Shown: positions 9,836 through 17,702, numbered from the stretch's first letter. The stretch: DNA of 64,000 nucleotides from Pseudoselenomonas ruminantium (GCA_902780915.1 CACZHK010000004.1:28396-92395), one strand, 5' to 3'. A program made the numbers and translations. Notes: generated by a model not told the origin, from the sequence alone.

Positions 9836-10858
9836 ATGAAAAAGATTCTTGCACTTGTAATGGCCATCATGATGATGGTTGTCGCTGCAGGCTGCGGCGG
9901 CGGAAATGAGAAGTCCTCCGGCTCTGGCTCAGCTGCTGGCGGAGAAAAGAAGATCACCATGGGTTTCTCCCAGATCGGAGCGGAATCCGAGTGGAGAACT
10001 GCCAATACCGAGTCTGTCAAGCAGGCTGCCAAGGACGCAGGCATTGAGCTCCAGTTCTCTGATGCTCAGCAGAAGCAGGAGAACCAGATCAAGGCCATCC
10101 GTTCCTTCATCGCCCAGGGCGTTGACATCATCGCCTTCGTGCCTATCGTTGAGACTGGCTGGGACACGGTGCTGAAGGAAGCCAAGGATGCAAAGATTCC
10201 CGTCATCGTGGTTGACCGCGATGTGAAGCTCGCTGATGACAGCCTCTATGTGGCCAAGATCGGCACTGACTCCGTGAAGGAAGGTCAGAACGTCTTCAAA
10301 TGGCTCGATGAGTACATGAAGAAGAACAATAAGACCCCGCGTGCCGGCGGCGACCAGTTCCAGGTAGTTGTCCTTGAGGGCACCGTTGGTTCCTCCGTGG
10401 CTATCCGCCGTCAGGAAGGTTTCAAGAATGCCATGGCTGAGTCCGCTGATGGCAAGAAGTTCAACATCCTCGCTTCTCAGACCGGTGAGTTCACCCGTCA
10501 GAAGGGCCAGGAGGTCATGGAGTCCTTCCTCAAGTCCGACCGCGACAAGATTGATGTGCTCTTCGCTCACAATGACGATATGGCTCTCGGCGCCATCCAG
10601 GCTATCGAGGCTGCAGGCCTCCAGCCCGGCAAGGACATCACCATCGTTTCCATCGATGGCGTGAAGGGCATCTTCCAGGCTATGATTGATGGCAAGGCAA
10701 ACTGCACCGTGGAGTGCAACCCCCTGCAGGGACCGCTGCTCATGGAGACTGCCAAGAAGATCCTCAAGGGCGAAAAGGTTGAGAAGCTCGTATACGTTGA
10801 CGAAGGTATCTTCCCTGCTGATGTAGCTGAGAAGACCCTGCCGGAGCGCAAATACTAA
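9836..10858 (+). CDS. ytfQ: Sugar ABC transporter substrate-binding lipoprotein (YtfQ-like)
   Basis: A 340-residue periplasmic-binding-protein type I lipoprotein. The signal peptide ends in a lipobox (VVAAGC, Cys at about residue 20), followed by a Gly/Ser-rich linker. The mature part closely follows E. coli YtfQ: GFSQIGAESEWR, QQKQENQIKAIRSFIAQG, TGEFTRQKGQEVMESF and AHNDDMALGAIQAIEAAGL. YtfQ binds galactofuranose and related sugars, so a furanose hexose is the best guess at the ligand; this is inferred. It is the first gene of a four-gene importer operon with a consensus promoter and AAAGGAG ribosome binding site. A hairpin after it probably sets its higher expression relative to the membrane components. 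Confidence 0.92.
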   Translation: MKKILALVMAIMMMVVAAGCGGGNEKSSGSGSAAGGEKKITMGFSQIGAESEWRTANTESVKQAAKDAGIELQFSDAQQKQENQIKAIRSFIAQGVDIIAFVPIVETGWDTVLKEAKDAKIPVIVVDRDVKLADDSLYVAKIGTDSVKEGQNVFKWLDEYMKKNNKTPRAGGDQFQVVVLEGTVGSSVAIRRQEGFKNAMAESADGKKFNILASQTGEFTRQKGQEVMESFLKSDRDKIDVLFAHNDDMALGAIQAIEAAGLQPGKDITIVSIDGVKGIFQAMIDGKANCTVECNPLQGPLLMETAKKILKGEKVEKLVYVDEGIFPADVAEKTLPERKY

Positions 10859-10889
10859 GATTAAACTGATCCAAACCTAGACACAGCAA

Positions 10890-10955
10890 GCAGGAAAGGC
10901 CGCGCCCGCCAGGGGAGTGCAAATCGCCTCCAGAGGCAGGTGCGGCCCTTTCTAT
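10890..10955 (+). terminator. Intra-operon stem-loop between ytfQ and ytfR
   Basis: The segments AAAGGCCGC and GCGGCCCTTT form the arms of a GC-rich hairpin with a short T stretch. In binding-protein-dependent operons such structures commonly stabilise or partly terminate the binding-protein mRNA. Confidence 0.5.
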
Positions 10956-11039
10956 GCCTTGAAACAGGCAAATTGCGGAAATTTTTTCATATTGTGTGTT
11001 GTTTTGAGGAATCATAACTGAAGTAATGGGGTGGGATTT

Positions 11040-12554
11040 ATGGCAGAAAAAGCTTTGCTGGAAATGCGGAATATTGACAAAGTTTTCCCCGGTGTCAGGG
11101 CGCTTTCCAATGTGGACTTCACCCTCCACGCAGGCGAGATTCATTCCCTGATGGGAGAGAATGGCGCGGGAAAATCCACTTTGGTCAAGGTTCTGACCGG
11201 CGTGTATCAGAGGGATGGCGGCACCATCACTTTGCAGGGGAAGAGGATTTCCCCCCGCACGCCTAAGGAAGCTCAGGAGTGCGGCATTTCCACGGTGTAC
11301 CAGGAGGTCAACCTCTGCAAGAATCTGACGGTGGCAGAGAATATCTATATCGGCAGAGAGCCGCGCAAGTACGGCTTCATCGACTGGAAGACCATCAACC
11401 GGCGTTCAGAGGAGCTACTGAACGGCCTGGGCGTGAATATCGACGTGACCAAGACCTTGGACCACTATTCCGTGGCTGTGCAGCAGATGATAGCCATCGC
11501 GCGGGCCGTGGACATCGAGGCCAAGATACTCATTCTGGACGAGCCGACCTCCTCGCTGGATGAGAAAGAGACGGAGCGCCTTTTCAGAATCATCCGCCAG
11601 TTGCAGAAGCGGGGCATGGGCATTATCTTTATCTCGCATTTCCTCGAGCAGATCTACGACCTGTGCGACCATATCACGGTGCTGCGCAATGGCGAGCTGG
11701 TAGGGGCCTACGAGGTGGCGAGGCTCCCCCGGCTGGAGCTCATTGCCAAGATGGTGGGCAAGGATCTGTCTGAGGTGGCGCACATGGACGATGCCAACGA
11801 CAAGAGCAAGCCGCAGGAGGAGATGTTCATCGAGGCCAATCATGTGAGCCAGATAGGCAAGCTGGCTGACGTTGACCTGCAGATCCACAAGGGCGAGGTG
11901 GTAGGCTTCGCAGGGCTCTTAGGCTCCGGCCGCACGGAGACAGCAGAACTGCTCTTCGGCGTGGAGAGCATCACCAAGGGCCAGCTGAAGGTCAAGGGCC
12001 AGCCTGTGAAGTTCGGCAGTCCCATGAGCGCCATGAGGGAGCGCATTGCCTTCTGTCCCGAAGACCGCAAGACCTCAGGCATTATTGGCGACCTTTCTGT
12101 GCGCGAGAACATCATTCTCGCCATGCAGGCGAAGGACGGCATGATGAAGCATATTCCCTATAAAGAACAGTGCAAGATTGCCGATAAGTACATTGATTTG
12201 CTGAAGATCAAGGTGTCTGACCGGGAACAGCTCATCAAGAACCTTTCCGGCGGCAATCAGCAAAAGGTCATCATTGCCCGCTGGCTGGCTACCCAGCCGG
12301 AGCTCTTGATTCTGGATGAGCCTACCCGTGGCATCGACGTGGGCACCAAGACGGAAATCGAGAAGCTGGCCATCCGCCTGGCCAAGGAGCGGGGCATGTC
12401 CGTGGTCTTCATCTCGGGTGAGATGGACGAAATGGTGCGTACCTGCACGAAACTCATCGTCATGAAGGATCGCCGCAAGGTGGCAGAGCTTACGGGCGAC
12501 CAGGTAAGTTCCGACAATGTCATGCGTGCCATAGCAGGAGGTGAAACGGCATGA
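11040..12554 (+). CDS. ytfR: Sugar ABC transporter ATPase, two fused nucleotide-binding domains (YtfR-like)
   Basis: A 504-residue ATPase with two tandem ABC domains, as in RbsA/MglA/YtfR. The first domain has Walker A GENGAGKST near residue 40 and Walker B ILILDEPTSSLDE. Its signature region, SVAVQQMIAIARAV, is degenerate compared with LSGGQ. The second has GLLGSGRTE, a canonical LSGGNQQKVIIARWLA and ELLILDEPTRGIDVGT. This pattern of one atypical and one standard half is usual for the carbohydrate-2 family. It energises uptake through the two permeases that follow. The ATG at 11040, with GGGGTGGG 5 bases upstream, is preferred to the GTG at 11031. It overlaps the next gene by 4 bp (ATGA). 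Confidence 0.92.
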   Translation: MAEKALLEMRNIDKVFPGVRALSNVDFTLHAGEIHSLMGENGAGKSTLVKVLTGVYQRDGGTITLQGKRISPRTPKEAQECGISTVYQEVNLCKNLTVAENIYIGREPRKYGFIDWKTINRRSEELLNGLGVNIDVTKTLDHYSVAVQQMIAIARAVDIEAKILILDEPTSSLDEKETERLFRIIRQLQKRGMGIIFISHFLEQIYDLCDHITVLRNGELVGAYEVARLPRLELIAKMVGKDLSEVAHMDDANDKSKPQEEMFIEANHVSQIGKLADVDLQIHKGEVVGFAGLLGSGRTETAELLFGVESITKGQLKVKGQPVKFGSPMSAMRERIAFCPEDRKTSGIIGDLSVRENIILAMQAKDGMMKHIPYKEQCKIADKYIDLLKIKVSDREQLIKNLSGGNQQKVIIARWLATQPELLILDEPTRGIDVGTKTEIEKLAIRLAKERGMSVVFISGEMDEMVRTCTKLIVMKDRRKVAELTGDQVSSDNVMRAIAGGETA

Positions 12555-13636
12555 AGGAGAAATTAAAGGCTTTCAGCGACAGCTCGCTGTTCCTGCCGGT
12601 GGTGGCACTGGCAGTGCTCCTGACCTTCAATGCCCTGTTTGTAGATGGGTTCATGACCATACAGCTTACCGAGGACGGCAGGCTGTACGGCCGACTGATA
12701 GATATCCTGAACCGCAGCTGCTCGCTGGTCATCCTGTCTTTGGGCATGACCTTCGTCATTGCCACGGCGGGCATTGATATCTCCGTAGGTGCCGTGGTGG
12801 CCATCTCAGCCGCTGTGGTCTGCAGCCTCATTGGCGGGCGCGGGGACGGCGTGGCCGAGACTCCCATGTTCCTGGCTATCCTGGCTGCCATCGGCGTGGG
12901 CGTGTTCTGCGGCATCTGGAACGGCCTTTTGGTGGCCAAGTTCAAGATCCAGGCTATGGTGGCAACCCTGATCCTCATGACCGCAGGCCGCGGCGTGGCC
13001 CAGCTCATGACGGGGGGCCAGATCATCACCGTGTACTACAAGCCCTTCGAGTATATCTCCGGCGTCATTCCCGGCAATATCCTGCCGACCAATATCTTCA
13101 TCGCCCTGGCTATGGTTTTGCTAGTGGCTTTCCTGATGAAGAAGACCAGCATCGGCCTCTTTATCCAGTCCGTGGGCATCAATCCCACCGCTGCCCGCTA
13201 TGCAGGCATCAACGTCACCATGGTCATCTTCCTGGTGTACGCTTTCTCCGGCCTCTGCGCCGGTGTCTCGGGCCTCATTGAGAGTTCCCTGATTCGCGCG
13301 GCAGACGCCAACAACGCCGGCCTCAATATGGAAATGGATGCCATCCTGGCTGTGGCCCTGGGCGGCACGCTCCTTTCCGGCGGCAAGTTCTACATCGGCG
13401 GCTCCGTGGTGGGCGCCATCACCATTCAGACCCTGACCACTACCATGTACGCACTGGGAGTTTCTTCCGACCAGCTGCCCGTGGTGAAGGCCGCAGCCGT
13501 TATTATCATCTGCCTCATCCAGTCCAAGAAGGCTCAGGAAATGTTCGCTGCCTGGAAGGAAAAGCGCAATCAGAACAACAAGGCGGCAACTCAGGACCCT
13601 CGTAAGCTGGCTGAAAGGATGGTGAAAGAAGCATGA
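12551..13636 (+). CDS. ytfT: Sugar ABC transporter permease (YtfT-like)
   Basis: A 361-residue membrane protein of the BPD_transp_2 family with about eight to ten hydrophobic helices. The family motifs GMTFVIATAGIDISVGAVVAIS and, near the end, MDAILAVALGGTLLSGG are present. It forms half of the transmembrane channel together with the next gene product, with YtfR as ATPase. The start overlaps the ytfR stop by 4 bp and the stop overlaps the next start by 4 bp, so the three are translationally coupled. It ends in a charged cytoplasmic tail rich in K, Q and N. Assignment to YtfT rather than YjfF follows order and the TxDGRLYGRL-type first loop. Confidence 0.9.
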   Translation: MKEKLKAFSDSSLFLPVVALAVLLTFNALFVDGFMTIQLTEDGRLYGRLIDILNRSCSLVILSLGMTFVIATAGIDISVGAVVAISAAVVCSLIGGRGDGVAETPMFLAILAAIGVGVFCGIWNGLLVAKFKIQAMVATLILMTAGRGVAQLMTGGQIITVYYKPFEYISGVIPGNILPTNIFIALAMVLLVAFLMKKTSIGLFIQSVGINPTAARYAGINVTMVIFLVYAFSGLCAGVSGLIESSLIRAADANNAGLNMEMDAILAVALGGTLLSGGKFYIGGSVVGAITIQTLTTTMYALGVSSDQLPVVKAAAVIIICLIQSKKAQEMFAAWKEKRNQNNKAATQDPRKLAERMVKEA

Positions 13637-14664
13637 AACGCAAACTGAATGATTTGATTGCCTCTCCCTATTTTTCATTTTTTGTGACGGTGGCGCTCTT
13701 TGCCATTCTCTACGGGGCAGGCATCATGGCCTACAAGGGGTTCTCAAGGCCCCAGGTTTTCCTCAATCTCTTCATTGACAATGCTGCCCTGATCATCGTG
13801 ACGGTGGGCATCACCTTCACGCTTATCATCGTGGGCATCGACCTTTCTGTAGGTGCCGTGCTGGCCCTGTCCTGCATGGTGCTGGCGTGGCTCCTGGCCA
13901 ATACTTCCATTCCCGTGGGACTCGCTGTGCTGGTCGTGCTCCTGATGGGCACGGTCTTCGGTGCGGCGCAGGGGTATATCATCACAAAATTCGATTTGCA
14001 GCCCTTCATCATCACCCTGGCAGGCATGTTCTTCTGCCGCGGCATGACGGCTGTGATTTCCCGTGATACCATCCAGATCACCAATGAAACCTTCGTGGCT
14101 ATCGCCAGCTACCGCATTGACTTGGGCGTGGGCTTTATCTCCGTTGGTGCTGTGCTGGCCCTGGTGGTGCTGGCCATCGCTGCCCTTGTCCTGGGCTTCA
14201 CCAAGTTCGGCCGGGCTGTCTTCGCCATCGGTGGCAGCGAGAGCTCTGCAGCCCTCATGGGCCTGCCTGTCTTCCGCACCAAGGTCATCGTCTACACCAT
14301 CAGCGGCTTCTGCTCCGCTCTGGGTGGCGTGGCCTATGCTCTCATCATGCTGACGGGCTACAACCTTCATGGTCTGGGCATGGAAATGGACGCCATCGCT
14401 TCCTCCGTCATTGGCGGCACCCTGCTCTCCGGCGGCGTGGCTTTCATCCCCGGCGCACTCTTCGGCGTGCTGATCCAGGGCGTCATCCTCACCTTCATCT
14501 CCTTCCAGGGCACTCTGTCCGCCTGGTGGACGAAGATCGTGGTAGGCGCGCTGCTCTGCGTCTTCATCATGATGCAGGCGGTTATTACCGAGCAGAAGAC
14601 CAAGCTCTCCCAGAAGTCCTCCATGGAAGAGCCGCCCAGCGACCCCAAGCCCAGTGCGGTGTAA
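13633..14664 (+). CDS. yjfF: Sugar ABC transporter permease (YjfF-like)
   Basis: A 343-residue BPD_transp_2 permease, paralogous to the preceding gene (shared GITFTLIIVGIDLSVGAVLALS and MDAIASSVIGGTLLSGGVAF). Having two different permease genes is the distinguishing feature of the YtfQRT-YjfF system, compared with the single RbsC of ribose transporters. It is the last gene of the operon. After its stop the antisense-RNA promoter of the toxin-antitoxin locus begins within about 10 bp, and the strong bidirectional hairpin at 14752-14787 would also end the transporter transcript. Confidence 0.9.
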   Translation: MKRKLNDLIASPYFSFFVTVALFAILYGAGIMAYKGFSRPQVFLNLFIDNAALIIVTVGITFTLIIVGIDLSVGAVLALSCMVLAWLLANTSIPVGLAVLVVLLMGTVFGAAQGYIITKFDLQPFIITLAGMFFCRGMTAVISRDTIQITNETFVAIASYRIDLGVGFISVGAVLALVVLAIAALVLGFTKFGRAVFAIGGSESSAALMGLPVFRTKVIVYTISGFCSALGGVAYALIMLTGYNLHGLGMEMDAIASSVIGGTLLSGGVAFIPGALFGVLIQGVILTFISFQGTLSAWWTKIVVGALLCVFIMMQAVITEQKTKLSQKSSMEEPPSDPKPSAV

Positions 14665-14673
14665 ATGAGACTA

Positions 14674-14702
14674 TTGTGTTTTTGGTCAACTGGTGCTATA
14701 AT
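14674..14702 (+). promoter_or_regulatory. Promoter of the candidate antitoxin RNA
   Basis: TTGTGT (14674-14679), a 17-bp spacer ending in TGC, and a perfect TATAAT (14697-14702) form an extended -10 promoter. The expected start is about 14709, exactly where the direct repeat copy A begins. No protein-coding frame follows before the terminator. Confidence 0.75.
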
Positions 14703-14708
14703 TTAACT

Positions 14709-14740
14709 GCAAAATCATTGAGTAAACGACACTTACTCAC
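14709..14740 (+). repeat. Direct repeat copy A, in antitoxin RNA
   Basis: This segment matches 14874-14904 over about 30 positions, with a 4-base insertion after ATCATTGA and a few substitutions. It supplies complementarity in trans to the toxin initiation region. Confidence 0.75.
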
Positions 14741-14751
14741 AACAAAAAGAA

Positions 14752-14787
14752 CCCCCAAGGGAGGCGCAACTCCCAAGGGGGCTTTTT
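14752..14787. terminator. Bidirectional terminator shared by toxin and antitoxin RNAs
   Basis: The stem is CCCCC-AA-GGGAG / CTCCC-AA-GGGGG with loop GCGCAA. It is followed by TTTTT on the plus strand (14783-14787). On the minus strand it is followed by TTCTTTTT (complement of 14744-14751). It can end the antitoxin RNA, the sugar-transporter mRNA and the convergent toxin mRNA. Confidence 0.9.
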
Positions 14788-14808
14788 GTACGAGAGGCTA
14801 GATTGCTG

Positions 14809-14895
14809 CTAATCTAACCATTTGCTCGCAAAGTGGACAATTAGGGATGCCACCAAGCTAGCCAATACCGAAAGCAAAAAATCATTGAACGACAC
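14809..14895 (-). CDS. Small hydrophobic peptide, candidate Fst/Ldr-superfamily toxin (28 aa)
   Basis: A 28-residue peptide starts with GTG at 14895, eight bases after a perfect AAGGAGG. The upstream GTG at 14904 overlaps the Shine-Dalgarno sequence and is not used. The product is one hydrophobic helix (FLLSVLASLVASLIVHFASKWLD) with an acidic N-terminus and a KWLD end. Aligned without gaps to the pAD1 toxin Fst it matches the spacing of D, V, A, L, S, L and D over 24 residues. Fst and Ldr peptides insert into the inner membrane and disturb cell division and nucleoid structure. In the mRNA, CCTTC (complement of 14921-14925) can pair with GAAGG of the Shine-Dalgarno (complement of 14907-14911), giving a 5' masking hairpin as in Fst. 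The alternative is an uncharacterised membrane microprotein. Confidence 0.7.
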   Translation of the reverse strand: MSFNDFLLSVLASLVASLIVHFASKWLD

Positions 14896-14904
14896 CTGAC
14901 TCAC
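14874..14904 (+). repeat. Direct repeat copy B, overlapping the toxin start
   Basis: This partner of 14709-14740 covers the complement of the toxin GTG, its spacer and its first seven codons. Confidence 0.75.
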
Positions 14905-14937
14905 CTCCTTCCGCTGGAGAGAAGGGGCAGCACTCAC

Positions 14938-14943
14938 ATTATA
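14938..14943 (-). promoter_or_regulatory. -10 box of the toxin mRNA promoter
   Basis: A perfect TATAAT on the minus strand lies 43 bp before the GTG; no convincing -35 box is seen. The expected start near 14931 gives a toxin RNA of about 190 nt with a leader of about 35 nt. Confidence 0.55.
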
Positions 14944-14981
14944 GCGTATAAAAAGGCAAAGATGCAGAAAGGTATGATGGT

Positions 14982-16901
14982 ATGAAAAAATCTTTGAAGC
15001 TCGCCTTATGTGCAAGCCTGATGTTCTCAGTGGCAACAGGCCTAGGCGGGGCAGCAGAGGCTGCCGATCCTGTCTCAATCACCCTCCCGCAAAAAATGGG
15101 CAACGGTGAGACCGTGGAAGTCTACTACCGCAAGGGCAACCCCCTAACTGCCCCCAGAGTCCGCGCCGCCGAGCATAAGCGGGAAACCCTCCTTTTGAAG
15201 AAGGGGACTATCCGCAGGGAAGGTGCCATGCCCCTGCCCTGCGATATTGTCATGGAGAAAGATGTCCCCATCGTCTTGCGTGATGCCAAGGTCATCTACG
15301 CAGATATCTTCCGTCCAGATGATGATAAGAAGCACCCGGCACTTCTGGCCTGGAGCCCTTACGGCAAGGAAATAGGCGGCCAGATGCTGGACGATGTGGT
15401 TATGCGGGCAGGCATTCCCGTAGCCGCCACCTCCGGGCTGGAGAAATTTGAAGGTCCGGATCCGGCCTATTGGGTGGCTCACGGCTATGCCATCATCAAC
15501 CCGGACAGCAGGGGCGCCTACTATTCGATGGGCAACCTGAACTACTGGGGCACCCAGAATTCCCGTGATGGTTATGACACCATTGAATGGGCGGCGACCC
15601 AGCCCTGGAGCAACGGCAAGATAGGCATGAGCGGCAACTCCTGGCTCACGGTCTCGCAGTGGTTCATTGCCGGTGAGCAGCCGCCCCACCTCAAAGCCAT
15701 TGCCCCTTGGGAGGGGTTCGTGGATCACTTCCGTGAGACTGCCAATCGTGGCGGCATTCCCAATCCCGTCTTTCCCGAGACCATTTTCGAGACCTTCGCC
15801 AGCCAGAATTATATCGAGGATCAGCCCCGCATGGTGGTGACGCATACCCTGATGGATGCCTACTGGCAGGACAAGATTGCCAAGCTGGAAAACATCAACA
15901 TTCCCGCCTATGTGGTGGCTAGCTATACCAACCCCGTCCACACCCACGGCACCTTCGCAGGCTTCCGTGAAATCCCCGCCAAGGACAAATGGCTGCGCGT
16001 GCATAATACCCAGGAGTGGTTTGACTACTACACCCCGGGAAATGTGGAAGACCTGCGGAAGTTCTTCGACCACTATCTGATGGGGGCGGACAACGGCTGG
16101 GAGGAAACGCCGAAGGTCAGATTATCAGTGCTGGACCCCGGCCATAAAGATGTGGTGAACCGCGTGGAGCAGGAGTTCCCCTTGGCCAGAACCGAGTACA
16201 AGAAGCTCTATCTTACTGGCGGGCAGGGGCTGTCTGCTATGCCCCAGCCGCAGGAGGATACTGCTGCCTACGATACCTCCGCCAAGGAGGCTGCTGCCAC
16301 TTTCACCATGACTTTTGATGAGGATACGGAAATTACCGGCTACATGAAGCTGCACGCTTATGTGGAGGCGGTTGGCTCCAACGATATGGAGCTTCATGTG
16401 CAGGTGGAGAAACTGGACGGGAAGGGCAATCCCATCCCCGACAGGAGGACACGCCAGCCCATCGTGGCCGAGGGGTATCTCAGGGTGTCCCAGCGTGCCC
16501 TTGATGAAGCAAGATCCACGGATATCGAGCCAGTGCTGAAGCATGACCATGAGGATTTGCTGAAGAAAGGCGAAATTGTGCCTGTGGATATTCCCATCTG
16601 GCCCATGGGCATGAAATACCATGCAGGGGAGAAAATCAGGCTCACGGTGAAGGCGTACAATCCGCCGTCCCCGGATACGGTGCCAGCCTTTGGCGCTGCC
16701 AAGATCACAGTGCCGGAGAATGGCTATACTTATGAACCGGGCACGAAGGTGCCCATGAAGACGGTAGGGGGCATGGACGGCAAGAATTATGTGGAAAATG
16801 TCGTAAAAGCACCCAGGACACGCAACAAAGGCAAGCATATCATCCACCTGGGCGGCAGATACGGAAGTTATCTGCAGGTGCCGGTGGTGCCGGAGAAATG
16901 A
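14982..16901 (+). CDS. Exported CocE/NonD-family alpha/beta hydrolase (X-Pro dipeptidyl-peptidase-like)
   Basis: A 639-residue protein with a Sec signal peptide (MKKSLKLALC..., cleavage after about AEA, residue 28). The hydrolase core has the family nucleophile in KIGMSGNSWL (Ser220), preceded by NPDSRGAYYSMG. The C-terminal jelly-roll-like domain typical of CocE/PepX enzymes begins near residue 420 (FTMTFDEDTEITGYMKLHAYVE). Family members cleave esters or X-Pro peptides; the substrate here is unknown. It is probably periplasmic. The ATG follows AAAGG by 9 bases. A leader with a possible TATAAA (14949) lies just beyond the toxin promoter on the opposite strand, so the two promoters overlap back to back. 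Confidence 0.85.
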   Translation: MKKSLKLALCASLMFSVATGLGGAAEAADPVSITLPQKMGNGETVEVYYRKGNPLTAPRVRAAEHKRETLLLKKGTIRREGAMPLPCDIVMEKDVPIVLRDAKVIYADIFRPDDDKKHPALLAWSPYGKEIGGQMLDDVVMRAGIPVAATSGLEKFEGPDPAYWVAHGYAIINPDSRGAYYSMGNLNYWGTQNSRDGYDTIEWAATQPWSNGKIGMSGNSWLTVSQWFIAGEQPPHLKAIAPWEGFVDHFRETANRGGIPNPVFPETIFETFASQNYIEDQPRMVVTHTLMDAYWQDKIAKLENINIPAYVVASYTNPVHTHGTFAGFREIPAKDKWLRVHNTQEWFDYYTPGNVEDLRKFFDHYLMGADNGWEETPKVRLSVLDPGHKDVVNRVEQEFPLARTEYKKLYLTGGQGLSAMPQPQEDTAAYDTSAKEAAATFTMTFDEDTEITGYMKLHAYVEAVGSNDMELHVQVEKLDGKGNPIPDRRTRQPIVAEGYLRVSQRALDEARSTDIEPVLKHDHEDLLKKGEIVPVDIPIWPMGMKYHAGEKIRLTVKAYNPPSPDTVPAFGAAKITVPENGYTYEPGTKVPMKTVGGMDGKNYVENVVKAPRTRNKGKHIIHLGGRYGSYLQVPVVPEK

Positions 16902-16911
16902 ACCAATAAAA

Positions 16912-16956
16912 ATGAGGCAGACAGCCGCTGGAAAGGCGGCAGGTCTGCCTCGTTTG
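16912..16956 (+). terminator. Rho-independent terminator after the CocE-like gene
   Basis: GAGGCAGAC pairs with GTCTGCCTC around an inner GCCGCTGGAAAGGCGGC hairpin, followed by GTTT; it lies 12 bp after the stop codon. Confidence 0.75.
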
Positions 16957-16969
16957 CTTTCAGATACGC

Positions 16970-17189
16970 GAAGAGGGACTGCCGCATGCAGCAATCCCTC
17001 TTCAAAGCAGGGGTCCAAAATGCCGTTCGCTTTAAATGTCTAAAACCTGCGGATAGCAGGTGGGTTCCCTAAGCCTGACTTCAGCATCTCGCCGTGGCGA
17101 ACCTCCACCAGGATCAAATCGGATTCCCTATGAAATATGTAGGTTAGACATTGTTAAAGCCCGCGCACATTCCAGGCTTGTCCTTCTTT
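16970..17189 (-). ncRNA. ssrS: Probable 6S RNA
   Basis: A well-formed minus-strand promoter starts a non-coding transcript near 17189. Its two ends pair (GCTTTAA...ATGTCTAA near the 5' end with TTAGACAT-TTAAAGC near the 3' end), enclosing a large, mostly unpaired central region. That region holds AUAUUUCAUA on the 5' side, also found in the 5' side of the E. coli 6S bubble. A small hairpin, ACCTGC...GCAGGT, lies on the 3' side. A 14-bp-class hairpin ends the transcript (GAAGAGGGA...TCCCTCTTC, 16970-17003). A mature size near 190 nt fits 6S RNA, which sequesters housekeeping RNA polymerase in stationary phase. The assignment is by structure and one sequence match only. Confidence 0.65.
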
Positions 17190-17195
17190 ATAGGT

Positions 17196-17224
17196 ATGAT
17201 AGCACAAAAAAATAAGCCTTGCAA
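17196..17224 (-). promoter_or_regulatory. Promoter of the probable 6S RNA
   Basis: On the minus strand TTGCAA (17219-17224), a 17-bp spacer ending in TGC, and TATCAT (17196-17201) form an extended -10 promoter. Confidence 0.75.
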
Positions 17225-17317
17225 GACTTGACAGGGCTGGAAAAGGCGGTATTAGAAAGAAAAATGTAAATTTTTGTCTGATTTTAACGATTCGGGGATT
17301 GGGGCTGCAAGATTTCA

Positions 17318-17346
17318 TGGCAAAAAGCGCACATTTAGGTTATAAT
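17318..17346 (+). promoter_or_regulatory. Promoter of the 104-aa protein gene
   Basis: TGGCAA (17318-17323), a 17-bp spacer and a perfect TATAAT (17341-17346) lie 42 bp before the start codon. Confidence 0.6.
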
Positions 17347-17387
17347 ATAAGAGAAAATTCATTTTGCTGATCAAAGGAGAAATCAAT

Positions 17388-17702
17388 ATGGCAGTTACCT
17401 ACAGCGTAGCCATCAGCTACGGCAAGGATCTGGGCTGGATAGATTATGACGCAGAGGCGAAGAAGGCCACTGTTAACCTGGCCAATGAGGAGGGCCGCAA
17501 GTTGGTAGAGGAATACCTGAGCCAGACTCATGAAATCAATGTGCCCCATAAGACGCTCATGGACTTCACCCCCAAGACCGTTGATCCCCAGGCCGATGAG
17601 GAAAGCTTCAAGCTGGCTATCACCCGCCTCTGGAACAAGACCAAGGTACACGTTGACTGGTCAAGGCCTGTAGATTACGTGAAGGCACACCCCAGATATT
17701 GA
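17388..17702 (+). CDS. Small cytosolic protein of unknown function (104 aa)
   Basis: I do not recognise this gene. The 104-residue product has no signal peptide or membrane segment. It is acidic to neutral, and its N-terminal part (AVTYSVAISYGKDLGWIDYDAEAKKATVNL) looks like beta strands. The second half is mainly helical, with FKLAITRLWNKTKVHVDWSRPVDYV. The ATG has AAAGGAG 7 bases upstream and its own promoter and terminator, so it is a monocistronic, probably well-expressed gene. Codon use matches the neighbours, and good start and stop signals make it very likely real. It may be restricted to Selenomonadales, which I cannot test here. Confidence 0.75.
   Translation: MAVTYSVAISYGKDLGWIDYDAEAKKATVNLANEEGRKLVEEYLSQTHEINVPHKTLMDFTPKTVDPQADEESFKLAITRLWNKTKVHVDWSRPVDYVKAHPRY

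Larger units (their letters stand above)
14709..14787 (+). ncRNA. Candidate antisense antitoxin RNA of a type I toxin-antitoxin module
   Basis: The RNA of about 79 nt is predicted from an extended -10 promoter at one end and a strong hairpin plus T-run at the other. Its first 32 nt (14709-14740) repeat, with few changes, the DNA strand opposite the toxin start region (14874-14904): GCAAAATCATTGA, then ACGACAC, then ACTCAC are shared. The RNA can therefore pair with the ribosome binding site, start codon and first codons of the toxin mRNA, and again through the shared terminator. This is the arrangement of RNA II in the par locus of plasmid pAD1. Function is inferred from architecture; expression is not shown. 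Confidence 0.65.

Noticed and set aside
14896..15078. N-terminal extension of the minus-strand small peptide to 89 residues
   Set aside because: It would start upstream of the predicted toxin promoter and inside the CocE-like gene; the AGGAGG and spacing point to GTG 14895.
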